This document shows, in pieces, positions 54,930 through 62,643 of a stretch of DNA of 64,000 nucleotides. The stretch spans positions 12,286 through 76,285 of the forward strand of contig JBGCFY010000134.1 in NCBI GenBank assembly GCA_045110315.1, read 5' to 3'. The position numbers were made by a program, and so were the translations under genes. The notes beneath the pieces are model-generated. The model was not told the origin of the DNA, did not search any database, and saw only the letters and a list, made by a program, of their open reading frames with translations. The first letter of the stretch is position 1, and the number at the start of each line of letters is the position of its first letter. The stretch comes from CALFBG01 sp045110315. GTDB lineage: Bacteria > Bacteroidota > Bacteroidia > Chitinophagales > Saprospiraceae.

Positions 54930-57900
54930 AATTCCTTTGGCAACAGAATCAATAAATTTTGCGAGCGAGCGAATCGTTTTGTGTAAAAACAAATGCTTAA
55001 TCTCTACTTCAACCTCTAGTTGTTTCCGCACTGCCGCCTTGATTCGCATGGCCAAAAGAGAGTGACCTCCGATCTCAAAAAAGTCTTCATCTGCCCCTAT
55101 TTGTTCGAGCTCTAAGACCTCTTTCCAAATCGTAAGCACCGCCTTTTCGGTCTCCGTTTTGCAAGGGGCAAGTGTTTTATTAATGAGTGTGCCATTTTCT
55201 TGCTGCTGGTAGTGAGCGATCAATTTTTTCTGATCTACTTTATCACTAAGGTTAACGGGCATCTGATCGATAAAGCAATAATGATCTGGTCGCATATAAC
55301 TCGGCAAACCACTTTCACAAAGTTCAATGATTGCTGTTTTCAGAGTGGCTTGTACCGTTTCTTTATCTCCAGTTAGCGCTGCTGGTGTTAAAACGATAAA
55401 CGCAACTAAAGCTGTTTTTTCGTATACAATGATATGTGCTTCTTTGACGCGATTTTCTTGGCGTACTAGCGCTTCTATTTCTCCGAGTTCTACTCGATTT
55501 CCTCTAATTTTTACTTGTCGATCAATTCTTCCTAAGAAGTCTAAATTGCCATCTGGCAACCATTTCGCTAAGTCTCCCGTTTTATACAAAGTATCCCCTA
55601 AGGTACCTGCGAAAGGATTTGGAATAAAACTTTCTGCCGTTTTTTCTGGCATTCCTAAGTAACCTGCTCCTACTCCAACACCCGATACGCAAAGTTCTCC
55701 CGGAATACCAATTGGACAAAGCTTGCCCGTTTTGACATCGACGACAAAAACATTCATATTCGGAATAGGTCGACCAATTGGAACTCGATTGGTATTACTT
55801 GCTAATACTTCTGCCACTTCGTACTGGGTAATATCATCAGAAGCTTCGCAAGGGCCGTAACCATTAAGGATACGAATAGCAGGATAATGTTTTTTCCAAT
55901 CATTGACTAGACCGACTGGAGCTTCTTCGCCACTCAACATGATCCATTTTAGTCCCGTCAATCTTGGTGCTTCAGCTAAGTTTTGGATATGGTTTATCAT
56001 TCCCCAAGTATAGGAAGGGACAAATTCTACGAGGTCAATATTTTCTTTTTCAATTAAAGCTGCTACGAAATTATAATCTAATAAATCGTGCTTATCGATA
56101 ATGACGACTGTTCCAGCTTTTAAAATAGGGGCTAGTAATTGCCACATCGAAATATCTGAACCAATTCCAGCACTTTGCAAGAACTTAAATCCATCGGCTA
56201 ATTCCATCGCCTCGTATTCTGCGAGGATGTGATTCATGGCACCATCATGTCGCGTAATCGCTCCTTTTGGTTGTCCGGTAGAACCAGAAGTAAAAAGCAC
56301 ATAAGCCCAGCTACGAAGATCGTTTTGGTTTGATATGTTGGTACTTTCGGCAGCATCCAGCGATGCAATATCTTTAACGACTAGCCCTGCATCTTTTTCA
56401 AGTTTTGCTTTAAGGCTAGCAGGACAAGCATCTACTGCGATTACAGCTGCTGCATCAATAGTTTCCAAGCCACCTAATAAAGTTGCGGTACTCATCACTA
56501 CTTTCAAATCATTGTTACTAATGATTTTCTCTATTCGATCGGCAGGATTTTGTGTATCTAAGGGAACGTATACGGCACCACATTTAATAATACCGAGTAA
56601 GCTACTAAGTAAAATTGGACTTCTATCCATATATACGCCAACAAAATCGCCGGGTTGAACACCCATTGATTGCAGGCAATGCCCAACTTGATTCGCGCGA
56701 AGATTTAATTTTTCGTACGACCAGTTTTCCGCGCCATAAGTTACCGCAAGCGTGGTAGGATGGGCAGCTGCTATTTTTTCAAAGCGAAGATTAATCGGAT
56801 CATTATTTCCTAAATCTTTAGCTCCTTCGTTGAACCAATCGCCTTCTTTTGTTGGCTTTAAGCCTAAAATTAAGGCACGTTCTTCTTTCAATAAAATAGG
56901 AATATCATCAACTCGAACTCCTGGATTCGATACAAAAGTTCTAAGGATTTGTTCGAAATGTTGTGTCATTCGAACGATGGTATCGTGCTTAAACAGATCC
57001 GTGCAATATTGCAACATAATGGTCAAGCCACTCGGGGAATCGTCCATGTCAAAACTAAGCTCAAAAGTAGAATTTTTAGTTTCAATAGATTCACTTTCAA
57101 GTTGTAAGCTACCGATTCCTTCGGACTCACTCTCCGGCGTATTATTTAAAACAAAACTAACTTGAAAGATAGGACTACTCGCAGCATCTCTTCCAACGGA
57201 GTGCATTTCGACAACTTGTTCGAAAGGTGCATCTTGGTTGGCGTAACCATCTAAGGTTGTTTGTTTAACTTGTTTTAATAGATCCGATAACGTAGGATTA
57301 CCACTGAAGTTGGTCCGCATGGCCAACATATTAATAAAAAAGCCGATCAGGTTTTCCGTTTCGCCTTCCGTTCGTCGAGCGATGGGACAACCTACACAAA
57401 TATCTTCTTGTCCACTATAACGATAGAGCAACACTTTAAAAGAAGACAATAAAGTCATAAAAAGCGTAACGCCTTGCTCTTTTGAGAAGTTACGAGCTTG
57501 TTGAGAAAGATCTTTGGGAAGAGAAACTACTAGTGCATCTCCTGCGGTACTTTTGACGGCAGGTCGTAGAAAGTCGACGGGCAAATCTAGCACCGCGGTA
57601 TCTTCTAACTTCTTTTTCCAATAATCTAGTTGAACTTTCAGGCGTTCTCCCGAGAGGTAATTTCTTTCCCAAACGGCAAAATCCGTATACTGAATATTAA
57701 GCGCTGGAAGTTCAGCGGGTCTCCCTTCTTGTTTGGCGGTATATAATTCTCCTAACTCATCAATAACGATAGACATGGACCAACCATCGGAAGCGATATG
57801 GTGCATGACGACTACGAATTCGTATTCTTCTTCGTCTAATTTGACGAGGTGAACTCGCATCGTATAGTCGTTGGATAAATCAAAAGGCTTTTCAATTAGC

Positions 57901-58439
57901 GTTTCGATGTAATCGATAAAAGATTCATGATCTTCAAAATTAAGATCTTCGATCACGTTAACTTTCCAATCTTCTACCGGAAGTACTAATTGGTAAGCCT
58001 CCCCTTCTTCTTCTCGAATAACCGTTCGAAGTACTTCGTGCCGATTGACGATTTCTTTTAAAGAAGTCTCTAAATCTGTCAAGTTGAAAGCTCCGGTAAG
58101 TCGTAACGTTTGTGAGATATGATACTGTGTACTACCTTGAAATTGATCGATAAACCAAAGTCTTTGCTGAGCAAAAGAAAGTGGAATTCGATCATAAGCA
58201 CTACGATCAAAGGGAAGTATTTTTTTATCTAGGGTATTTATTTTTTTGAAGTCCCCCATTTCGTTGGTCAAAAAATCAGTAATTTCTTGTTTGTTCTCTC
58301 TGAGAAAACCGACGAATTCAGGATCTACTTTTTTACCCTTGGCAACTTTAAGCCGAAGCTTACTATCGTCCAAGAACACAGAGATTCCCTTCTCTCTGGC
58401 TTGATCTAATATATCGATAACTTTTTTAGTAGATTCCAT
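50271..58439 (-). CDS. NRPS1: two-module non-ribosomal peptide synthetase with epimerase
   Basis: This 2,722-residue protein has a TubC-like N-terminal docking domain (about residues 1-60). It then runs C-A-T | C-A-T-E. Both C domains are of the LCL type (LSFAQQRLWF and LSFSQERLWF; HHIASDGWS and HHIAYDGWS). The first pocket is DIWEMSGDD (unassigned, possibly a diamino acid) and the second is DLTKIGHIG (aspartate). The E domain near the C-terminus has HHLAVDGVAW, with Ala where Ser is usual. The last residues are acidic (GVNEVEGDEILKF) and could dock to the TubC-like domain of NRPS2, encoded 12 bases further on. An N-terminal docking domain plus an L-type first C domain suggests that NRPS1 accepts a chain from another protein and is not the start of the pathway. 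A lipid starter is the alternative. Confidence 0.97.
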   Translation of the reverse strand: MESTKKVIDILDQAREKGISVFLDDSKLRLKVAKGKKVDPEFVGFLRENKQEITDFLTNEMGDFKKINTLDKKILPFDRSAYDRIPLSFAQQRLWFIDQFQGSTQYHISQTLRLTGAFNLTDLETSLKEIVNRHEVLRTVIREEEGEAYQLVLPVEDWKVNVIEDLNFEDHESFIDYIETLIEKPFDLSNDYTMRVHLVKLDEEEYEFVVVMHHIASDGWSMSIVIDELGELYTAKQEGRPAELPALNIQYTDFAVWERNYLSGERLKVQLDYWKKKLEDTAVLDLPVDFLRPAVKSTAGDALVVSLPKDLSQQARNFSKEQGVTLFMTLLSSFKVLLYRYSGQEDICVGCPIARRTEGETENLIGFFINMLAMRTNFSGNPTLSDLLKQVKQTTLDGYANQDAPFEQVVEMHSVGRDAASSPIFQVSFVLNNTPESESEGIGSLQLESESIETKNSTFELSFDMDDSPSGLTIMLQYCTDLFKHDTIVRMTQHFEQILRTFVSNPGVRVDDIPILLKEERALILGLKPTKEGDWFNEGAKDLGNNDPINLRFEKIAAAHPTTLAVTYGAENWSYEKLNLRANQVGHCLQSMGVQPGDFVGVYMDRSPILLSSLLGIIKCGAVYVPLDTQNPADRIEKIISNNDLKVVMSTATLLGGLETIDAAAVIAVDACPASLKAKLEKDAGLVVKDIASLDAAESTNISNQNDLRSWAYVLFTSGSTGQPKGAITRHDGAMNHILAEYEAMELADGFKFLQSAGIGSDISMWQLLAPILKAGTVVIIDKHDLLDYNFVAALIEKENIDLVEFVPSYTWGMINHIQNLAEAPRLTGLKWIMLSGEEAPVGLVNDWKKHYPAIRILNGYGPCEASDDITQYEVAEVLASNTNRVPIGRPIPNMNVFVVDVKTGKLCPIGIPGELCVSGVGVGAGYLGMPEKTAESFIPNPFAGTLGDTLYKTGDLAKWLPDGNLDFLGRIDRQVKIRGNRVELGEIEALVRQENRVKEAHIIVYEKTALVAFIVLTPAALTGDKETVQATLKTAIIELCESGLPSYMRPDHYCFIDQMPVNLSDKVDQKKLIAHYQQQENGTLINKTLAPCKTETEKAVLTIWKEVLELEQIGADEDFFEIGGHSLLAMRIKAAVRKQLEVEVEIKHLFLHKTIRSLAKFIDSVAKGILLPEVTAQPRPAQIPLSFSQERLWFIDRLEGSSHYHVPIILRFGDEMDIDTLEYAFNEIISRHEVLRTTYKDIDGVAYQDILPENEWKLAYQDLSFEGNAWNEDQVNELITTEINKPFDLANEYVFRAKLVKLSEASQVLIIVLHHIAYDGWSEAIIIQELKELYQAKRENRPSTLSPLSIQYADYAIWQRTYLQGEVLENMLGYWETQLKDTEVLNLPIDFPRPPIQSTNGIRLVYELDNELRNELVALAQREDATLFMVLLASFKVLLYHYTGQEDICIGSASANRGQAELEALVGFFINTLALRSDLSGNPSFSNFLAQIKETTLDAYTHQDVPLEKIVDRVVKTRDLSRTPLFQTLFMLQNTPEEEAGEFDGTDNKEEEEVDGFSYDVAKFDLTFSLEEEEDGLSLGVVYCSDLFLPSTIERMVAHYQVLLRSIIKDVQTPIGQLNILTDTEEKELSTVLNQNQIDFPKNKTVVELFEAQAAKYPEQDALLFEGNATTYQQLNEKANQLANYLQAQGVQRNELVGVCLKAPMDHMVLAILGILKAGAAYVPIDPELPQDRINYIVADISAKFVLTNESGAALFTQQEKLKLVSLDQEWSTIAKAATTKPSISIKGEDLVYVIYTSGSTGKPKGVLLTHENLSDYVFGLTDKIDLASCKSYGLMSTMSADLGNTVLYAALTTGACLHLFTKETLTDAIAVQEYFKAHPIDCIKIVPSHWQALAVDQDLLLPQRMIIFGGEELSTNIVAEIKAEKSDISVVNHYGPTETTIGKLLHQVDFERDYIHVPIGLPFSNTTTYVVNQNLSLCPIGVPGELLIGGMGVARGYVNLSEQTNKSFIADPFSKVENARVYRTGDLVVRLADGSIVFKGRIDSQVKIRGFRIELGEIEAALKNSPLVSQNVVLAKTDANGNKRLVAYIVPAGEFDKEAIQLYLKNQVPDYMIPAIMMEISEMPLTANGKVNRKALPEPDIASLITSVYLAPTSEIEIKLVTIWKELLNLEEVGINDNFFELGGDSITSIQAVSRAKRMGLQLKPRDLFLHQTIAELAVAVEQQTFNIETEQGLLTGTSELAPIQQWFFEKPYDQVDYYNQAVLLEIDKTIEASQLEAVMKALVAHHDALRFVYKKEASGWTQTYGDQEAKLYTEDLTALPATATLENAIEKVCSTYQAALSLEKGDLMRTVLLKTPTSEKKNRLFMVIHHLAVDGVAWRIILDDITRALTASLAGEAIDLGEKGSSYRQWVNALQTYATSNAAEAQLSYWKNTVADYRSLSIDQPENAKTVSYAKDLQQVSIELNEELTSALLKEVNKAYKTEINDILLSTLAQTIAEWSNYRKVVIGLEGHGREEISASIDINDTLGWFTNIYPVSLLAVADNLSEDNIGNLLKSVKEQLRAVPEKGMAYGALKYLHPSAEIKAQLASGTWDIVFNYLGQFDNVVDKEGLLDVADESFGENSGERYPVAAKLEVSGAISAGKLNISWTYSTKEYHATTIEQLAKAYKQNLSNIIAHCLGKEDIEFTPSDYGLDGKVSVEELDELMGVNEVEGDEILKF
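54930..58439 (-). other. NRPS1 module 1: docking-C-A-T, pocket DIWEMSGDD (possible diamino acid)
   Basis: A4 reads GSDISMW near 56150, the 278 position is Glu (VEFVPSY), and A5 is NGYGPCEASDD. Only residue 322 (Gly) differs from the pocket of NRPS4 module 2. Acidic residues at 278, 330 and 331 would suit a positively charged side chain such as Dab. The T domain reads FFEIGGHS near 55063. Confidence 0.85.
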
Positions 58440-58565
58440 TTTGGGTACTGTATAATTGCAATGTTAGATAAAGGTTTTTCTTAATTCCGAATTATAAAAA
58501 ATCAATCCTTTCAAAATTTTCAAAACCAACGTACTAGTGATAATTTATTTGTCCGTAAAGACTGC

Positions 58566-59495
58566 TTAGCTGACGTAATTGAGGTACGATTTGTAGTAAG
58601 GAAAAATATGCTTGGAAGGCACTTTCAGCCCTAGTCCGAGGTAACTCAAGAAATTATAATACACATTCTGCTTGGGTGCCCCTTTGAACAAACTCATCAC
58701 TCCTTTCTTTGCGGTTTGAGGCGTATGCCAATCAATATTGAAAGAAATTGAGTAGCTTAAACCGTGTACTTGGTGTAACATCCCCGATGGCATAAAAAGA
58801 ATATCCCCAGGTCCGATTACTACTTCTAATGGCTTAACATCTTTTGCTAGTGGGTGTTTTTCAAAATCAGGATTATCAGGATTCAAGCCTGCCCATCTCC
58901 AACCGTGTACATAACAAAGATCCGTTTGACTTTCAGGAATAAGAATAAACCTCTTTTGTCCGACGATTTGAAAAAACAAATTATTTGTATAGAGTGTATC
59001 GAAGTGCAGCGGTGTTAAACTTCCCGTTGCTCCCATAAAAAACTGAATATAATTTTGCCAGTTGTGCCAATACCATTTTGGAAACAATTCCAATGGAAAC
59101 GGCTCAATGTCTTTTTTCATTTTTGGAAAAACGTGAAAAAAGGGCACATCGTGTAAGTAAGGTGGTCTAGCCGGATTTAAGTTATTCTTTAAATCCATTT
59201 CATATTGTTGGAGTGCTTCCACGTATTCGCTTAAGAAAACCGATTCTCGTTTTCCTTGAGAGACATCTCCTGTTTTCACGGCTAACTTCTGTCCTCCCTC
59301 ATTCGCTTTAAAATAGTCTGCATTCCAACCTAGTGCGTCCCAGCTTTTCGTCATTTTACGAATTACAACGGGTTTATTTTTAGCTACATAATCTCGGTAG
59401 AACTCTTCTCGCGTCAAAGAATCAACGATAGTAACTTTTCCCATCTTGAGTTGACTCTTTTTAGGAAGTTGATCAACTGTTTTAGTTTGTTCCAT
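58566..59495 (-). CDS. JmjC/cupin-8 domain protein, probable Fe(II)/2-oxoglutarate-dependent hydroxylase
   Basis: This 309-residue protein has the JmjC/cupin-8 fold known from FIH-type hydroxylases. It would use O2 and 2-oxoglutarate to hydroxylate an unactivated carbon. The iron triad is H164 and D166 in PLHFDT and H241 in MPSGMLHQVH. The conserved GQKRFILIP (179-187) and GPGDILFMPSG stretches are present, so the enzyme looks intact. FIH hydroxylates the beta-carbon of Asn or Asp in proteins; here a carrier-bound residue is a sensible target, and two Asp modules are encoded downstream. The exact target is inferred. The gene lies between the aminotransferase and NRPS1 with gaps of 124 and 126 bases, in one direction. 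SyrP/TauD-type hydroxylases usually do this job in NRPS clusters, so the JmjC type is uncommon. Confidence 0.88.
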   Translation of the reverse strand: MEQTKTVDQLPKKSQLKMGKVTIVDSLTREEFYRDYVAKNKPVVIRKMTKSWDALGWNADYFKANEGGQKLAVKTGDVSQGKRESVFLSEYVEALQQYEMDLKNNLNPARPPYLHDVPFFHVFPKMKKDIEPFPLELFPKWYWHNWQNYIQFFMGATGSLTPLHFDTLYTNNLFFQIVGQKRFILIPESQTDLCYVHGWRWAGLNPDNPDFEKHPLAKDVKPLEVVIGPGDILFMPSGMLHQVHGLSYSISFNIDWHTPQTAKKGVMSLFKGAPKQNVYYNFLSYLGLGLKVPSKHIFPYYKSYLNYVS

Positions 59496-59619
59496 TTTCT
59501 ATTTAATTAAAAATTAGATTACTTTTTAAAAGGTTATGATAGCGCTTGTTTAAAGGATCTTAAAAAAGAAATTCAAACAAGCGCTCTAGGAGAATTAGTG
59601 GTTACAAAATGCTTACTTT

Positions 59620-61050
59620 TTATTCTGCGAATTCAACAGACTGCTCTTTCTCAATTTTTTCATTAAATCCTTTGTCTAATTCAGAAAGGGCAGATCGTAA
59701 AATCTCAACTGCGTTTTCAACAATTGTTCTGGTGATAATTAATGGTGGAACAAAGCGAATGACATTACTGTAATGGCCTCCGACTTCGAAGAGAAGTCCT
59801 TTTTGTAAGCAAGTTTGTTTCATCATTTTGACAAACTCTGGGTAAGGTTCTTTGGTTGCTTTATCCTTAACCATTTCGACGCCGATCATCAATCCTTTTC
59901 CTCTTACTTCACCGATGTAAGTTGACGCTTCTTGTAACTCACTTAAAAGCGACATGAGGTAATTCCCCATTTCGGTAGCGTGATCTGCTACTTTATATTT
60001 TTCAACAAAATCAAAAGCGCCATTCGTTGCAGCCAAACTAGCTTGATTCCCACGGAAGGTACCAATGTGATCTCCAGGTCCCCAAGCTTCTACATCTTTA
60101 CGGTAGATCAATCCTGCGATGGGAAGACCTACGCCACCTAGTCCTTTAGAAACCGTAATAATATCTGGCACAGCGTCGGTATGCATGAAGGATAAAAACT
60201 TACCTGAGCGGTAAAACCCACATTGAATTTCATCAAAGATGACAACGATACCATGTTCCCGAGCCATTTTAACGGTCTTCTCTAAGAAGTTTCTTTGAGC
60301 AGGAATGTTACCACCTTCTCCTTGAATTGGCTCTATGATAATTGCCGCCGGGAGAGGAATACCAGAGTGACTATTTTCGATGGTCATCTTTATGTATTTG
60401 TAACAAGCTTCTCCACTGCTTTCCTCATTATTAGGTCCTTCTGTAAAAGGACAGCGATAAGGGTAAGAGTAAGGGATGAAGTGAATACCGGCAACTGACG
60501 TACCTAATTTTTTACGATAATGAACATCGGAGGTCATGGCTAAGGCTGCGGCACTCATACCGTGATAACCACCGGAGAAAGCAAGAATAGTATCTCTTCC
60601 CGTTTTAATTTTCGCCAATTTGATGGCTGCTTCTACGGCGTCCGAACCGGTAGGTCCACCGAAGGAAACTTTGTATTCTCCTTTCAAGCGATCTGGAAGT
60701 GCGTTTAACATTTTGGTAATCGCGTCCATTTTATTTTGAGTAGGAAAATCTAGGGCATGGATTAAGCTTTTTTGTTGTTCAAAAACACGCTCTAAAACTT
60801 CCTCGTTGGAATGGCCTAAATTAACAACACCTGCTCCTGCAAAGAAATCGAGGAATTGGTTGCCATCAACATCTTCGATAATCGCACCTTTTGCTTTTTT
60901 GATTGCGATTGGAATACCACGAGGATATGACACTACACTACCTTCAATTTTTTGTTGGAGGGCAATCATCTTTTTCGATTCTTTCCCAGGGATATGATCA
61001 CTTACAATTTTTGCCGACTCTGACAAATGAAATTTTGAAAAATCAGTCAT
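59620..61050 (-). CDS. Diaminobutyrate--2-oxoglutarate aminotransferase family (class III, PLP-dependent)
   Basis: This 476-residue class III aminotransferase would convert L-aspartate 4-semialdehyde plus an amino donor to L-2,4-diaminobutyrate in the cytoplasm. The PLP lysine is K302 in SKGLGG. D273 in FDEIQCG should contact the pyridine nitrogen, and GPTGSDAVE (132-140) binds phosphate. The N-terminal SYPRGIPIAIKKAKGAIIEDVDG stretch and the FAGAGVVNLGH motif match the PvdH/EctB/Dat type more than ornithine or acetylornithine aminotransferases. A PvdH-like enzyme in an NRPS locus normally supplies Dab as a building block. It is the first biosynthetic gene of the run and begins after a 0.7 kb non-coding gap that probably holds the operon promoter. 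No EctA or EctC partner is visible, which argues against ectoine synthesis. Confidence 0.9.
   Translation of the reverse strand: MTDFSKFHLSESAKIVSDHIPGKESKKMIALQQKIEGSVVSYPRGIPIAIKKAKGAIIEDVDGNQFLDFFAGAGVVNLGHSNEEVLERVFEQQKSLIHALDFPTQNKMDAITKMLNALPDRLKGEYKVSFGGPTGSDAVEAAIKLAKIKTGRDTILAFSGGYHGMSAAALAMTSDVHYRKKLGTSVAGIHFIPYSYPYRCPFTEGPNNEESSGEACYKYIKMTIENSHSGIPLPAAIIIEPIQGEGGNIPAQRNFLEKTVKMAREHGIVVIFDEIQCGFYRSGKFLSFMHTDAVPDIITVSKGLGGVGLPIAGLIYRKDVEAWGPGDHIGTFRGNQASLAATNGAFDFVEKYKVADHATEMGNYLMSLLSELQEASTYIGEVRGKGLMIGVEMVKDKATKEPYPEFVKMMKQTCLQKGLLFEVGGHYSNVIRFVPPLIITRTIVENAVEILRSALSELDKGFNEKIEKEQSVEFAE
60938..60957. other. Codons for the PvdH/EctB-type N-terminal motif
   Basis: This short stretch encodes part of the IEGSVVSYPRG region near residues 35-45 of the aminotransferase. 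Together with FAGAGVVNLGH it separates the diaminobutyrate type from other class III enzymes. It is listed as the main discriminating region for the substrate call. Confidence 0.4.
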
Positions 61051-61748
61051 AGTATTTTATATTATCATTTGAATTAATAAAAAGGAAACAATTGGGTTTA
61101 CGGCTGATTTTTTTTAAGCTACTACCAATTGAATCATACTTGAATTTTTTGCGTTCTAAATCAGTTTTCCATAGAATGACGCACTGAGCTACTTTACCAT
61201 TCAGCCTTAAAATGCCGAAGAAGAAAGAGATTCAGTTTGTGGGTAATCCTTCCCACTTTGAGGAAGTATGAAGTACATAAGACGATTTTTCATCACAACT
61301 TCATTGTCATCATTTTTAAACAACTTTGTCCTCACTTAAACCCATTGCTTAGCGAAGGCTAAGCGTGGTGTTGTACGTGGAGTTTTTTTTGCTTAAAGGC
61401 GAAGACAATTTAGTGATCCTATAGCCTTGATACTTACCTTAGATTTTATACATTAATTTTTGTATGGATTCTACTTGAGGTTCTAGTAAAAATTGAGTCC
61501 GTTAGAAGCATCAAAATCAAGCTGATTGAAACTAGTTATCGCAATAGAGTCCGCTAAGAAAATTTGTTCGGTTGAAAGTAGCATACTCGTTAAGAAAACC
61601 GTGATTTTAATTTCAAGTAAATAACCGATCAAACCTTAATTCTTGGACATTTCCAAAGCTTAAAGTTAGAAATTGCTACAGAGATTAGGAATAGCTAAAA
61701 CTTATCATTTTTAATAATAGACAGGGTGCTAAAATAGTAGCACAATGA
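61051..61748. other. Non-coding interval upstream of the biosynthetic operon
   Basis: There is no credible open frame on either strand. It lies before the aminotransferase start and after the regulator stop, so it is the likely site of the main promoter for the minus-strand run. No confident -33/-7 pair could be picked. It holds a 7-bp hairpin at 61347-61364 (gcttagc / gctaagc, loop gaag), followed to the right by an eight-T run near 61384, and a 6-bp hairpin next to the regulator stop. Confidence 0.65.
61726..61743 (-). terminator. Short hairpin just after the regulator stop (weak terminator candidate)
   Basis: The arms gtgcta and tagcac with a 6-base loop lie 5 bases beyond the regulator stop codon. 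In minus-strand RNA they are followed by CCUGUCUAUUAUUAAAAA, which is only partly U-rich. The position is right for a terminator, but the stem is short. Confidence 0.35.
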
Positions 61749-62495
61749 CTATACTGGGGAGTAATCGTAGCTGTTGTGAGACACCAAAACTTTACCGTCA
61801 ATCTCTACTAATTTATGCTTGATAGCCAAGGCATATTTTAGGACAACTCCTCTACCCCGTAAATCTAGTTTTCTACGGATATTGGCGATGTGATTATTAA
61901 CGGTATGTGGGCTGATGAAAAGCTTTTCAGCAATCTCGGGCATTGTTTTGTGCGTACCGACTAATGCTAAAATTTTCAACTGGGCGGGTGTCAATGAATT
62001 GAGTAAATCCTGTTTGGTATCGAAGGTTAGTTCTTTCACTCGGTTTTCTCTACGATGATTAACGAAGGGAGAGACGTAATTTTTTTCATCGAAGCACTGA
62101 GAAAGTTTTTCTAAACCATCTTCTGCGAATAACAGCGAATTTACATTAAGCGATAATGCTTTTCTTAAAAAGTCTGGGTTATGATTTTGTAGATAGAGAA
62201 TCGTTTGAGTATTCACTTGATCGCGTTTCAATTGCTCAATGATTTCGAAACCATTGATTGAGGGTAAACCACCTTCAACAATCGCAAAGTCTGGTTGAAG
62301 TTGTTGAATCAAATCTAGGGACTCTCTTCCATCGGTGCTACTTCCAATTACTTTCAATCCTAATGAAGTACAACAGGAGCAAAGTGCATCACAAAGTAAT
62401 CGTTCGGTTTTCGCAATAAAAATTGTTCTCATAAACATAAGCTTGGTTGCTTTTGAAGGTAAAAAAATTTGGTTAATTAGAATATTTGAAAACAA
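61749..62495 (-). CDS. NarL/LuxR-type transcriptional regulator with degenerate receiver domain
   Basis: This DNA-binding regulator probably controls the NRPS genes that follow in the same direction. The C-terminal half has the LuxR helix-turn-helix (LTPAQLKILALVGTHKTMPEIAEKLFISPHTVNNHIANIRRKL). The N-terminal half is a receiver domain lacking the normal phosphorylation chemistry. The acceptor Asp is Glu (VEGGLP), the first acidic pair is replaced (IAKTERLL), and the conserved Lys is missing (NSLLFAED). Glu at that site can mimic phospho-Asp, so it may act without a kinase. The first helix holds four cysteines (CDALCSCC). The longest frame starts at 62495, but receivers usually begin a few residues before the first strand. 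The ATGs at 62438 or 62432 (MFMRTIFIAK) are therefore better starts. No histidine kinase gene is in the window. Confidence 0.9.
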   Translation of the reverse strand: MFSNILINQIFLPSKATKLMFMRTIFIAKTERLLCDALCSCCTSLGLKVIGSSTDGRESLDLIQQLQPDFAIVEGGLPSINGFEIIEQLKRDQVNTQTILYLQNHNPDFLRKALSLNVNSLLFAEDGLEKLSQCFDEKNYVSPFVNHRRENRVKELTFDTKQDLLNSLTPAQLKILALVGTHKTMPEIAEKLFISPHTVNNHIANIRRKLDLRGRGVVLKYALAIKHKLVEIDGKVLVSHNSYDYSPV

Positions 62496-62615
62496 GCCGT
62501 AACCTTTTTAACGATCTCTCAAATTATCGTAATAAAAAATATTCTTTCCTATGAACGGAAGCAAGGGCTCATATACTTCCGACTAGGCAAAACAATGTCG
62601 TGCATACGATGTGTG

Positions 62616-62643
62616 ACTACAAAGTATGAATACTACAAAATAT
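62616..62643. repeat. Tandem 12-bp direct repeat upstream of the regulator
   Basis: ACTACAAAGTAT (62616-62627) and ACTACAAAATAT (62632-62643) differ at one base and lie 16 bp apart. The core ACTACAAA occurs again at 63398-63405. The position, 120-210 bases before the possible regulator starts, would suit an operator. This is a guess from position alone. Confidence 0.4.

Noticed and set aside
27557..61050. Firm identification as a siderophore cluster
   Set aside because: The PvdE-like exporter, Asp modules and EntF-like C domain are suggestive. However, there is no TonB receptor, periplasmic binding protein, ferric reductase, aryl acid pathway or hydroxamate enzyme in the window.
59620..61050. 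Ectoine biosynthesis (EctB)
   Set aside because: The aminotransferase is of the EctB/PvdH type, but no ectA or ectC is adjacent and the context is an NRPS operon.
62439..62495. Longer N-terminus of the regulator (first 19-21 residues of the open frame)
   Set aside because: It precedes the first receiver strand and looks like translated leader. The ATGs at 62438 or 62432 fit the fold better.
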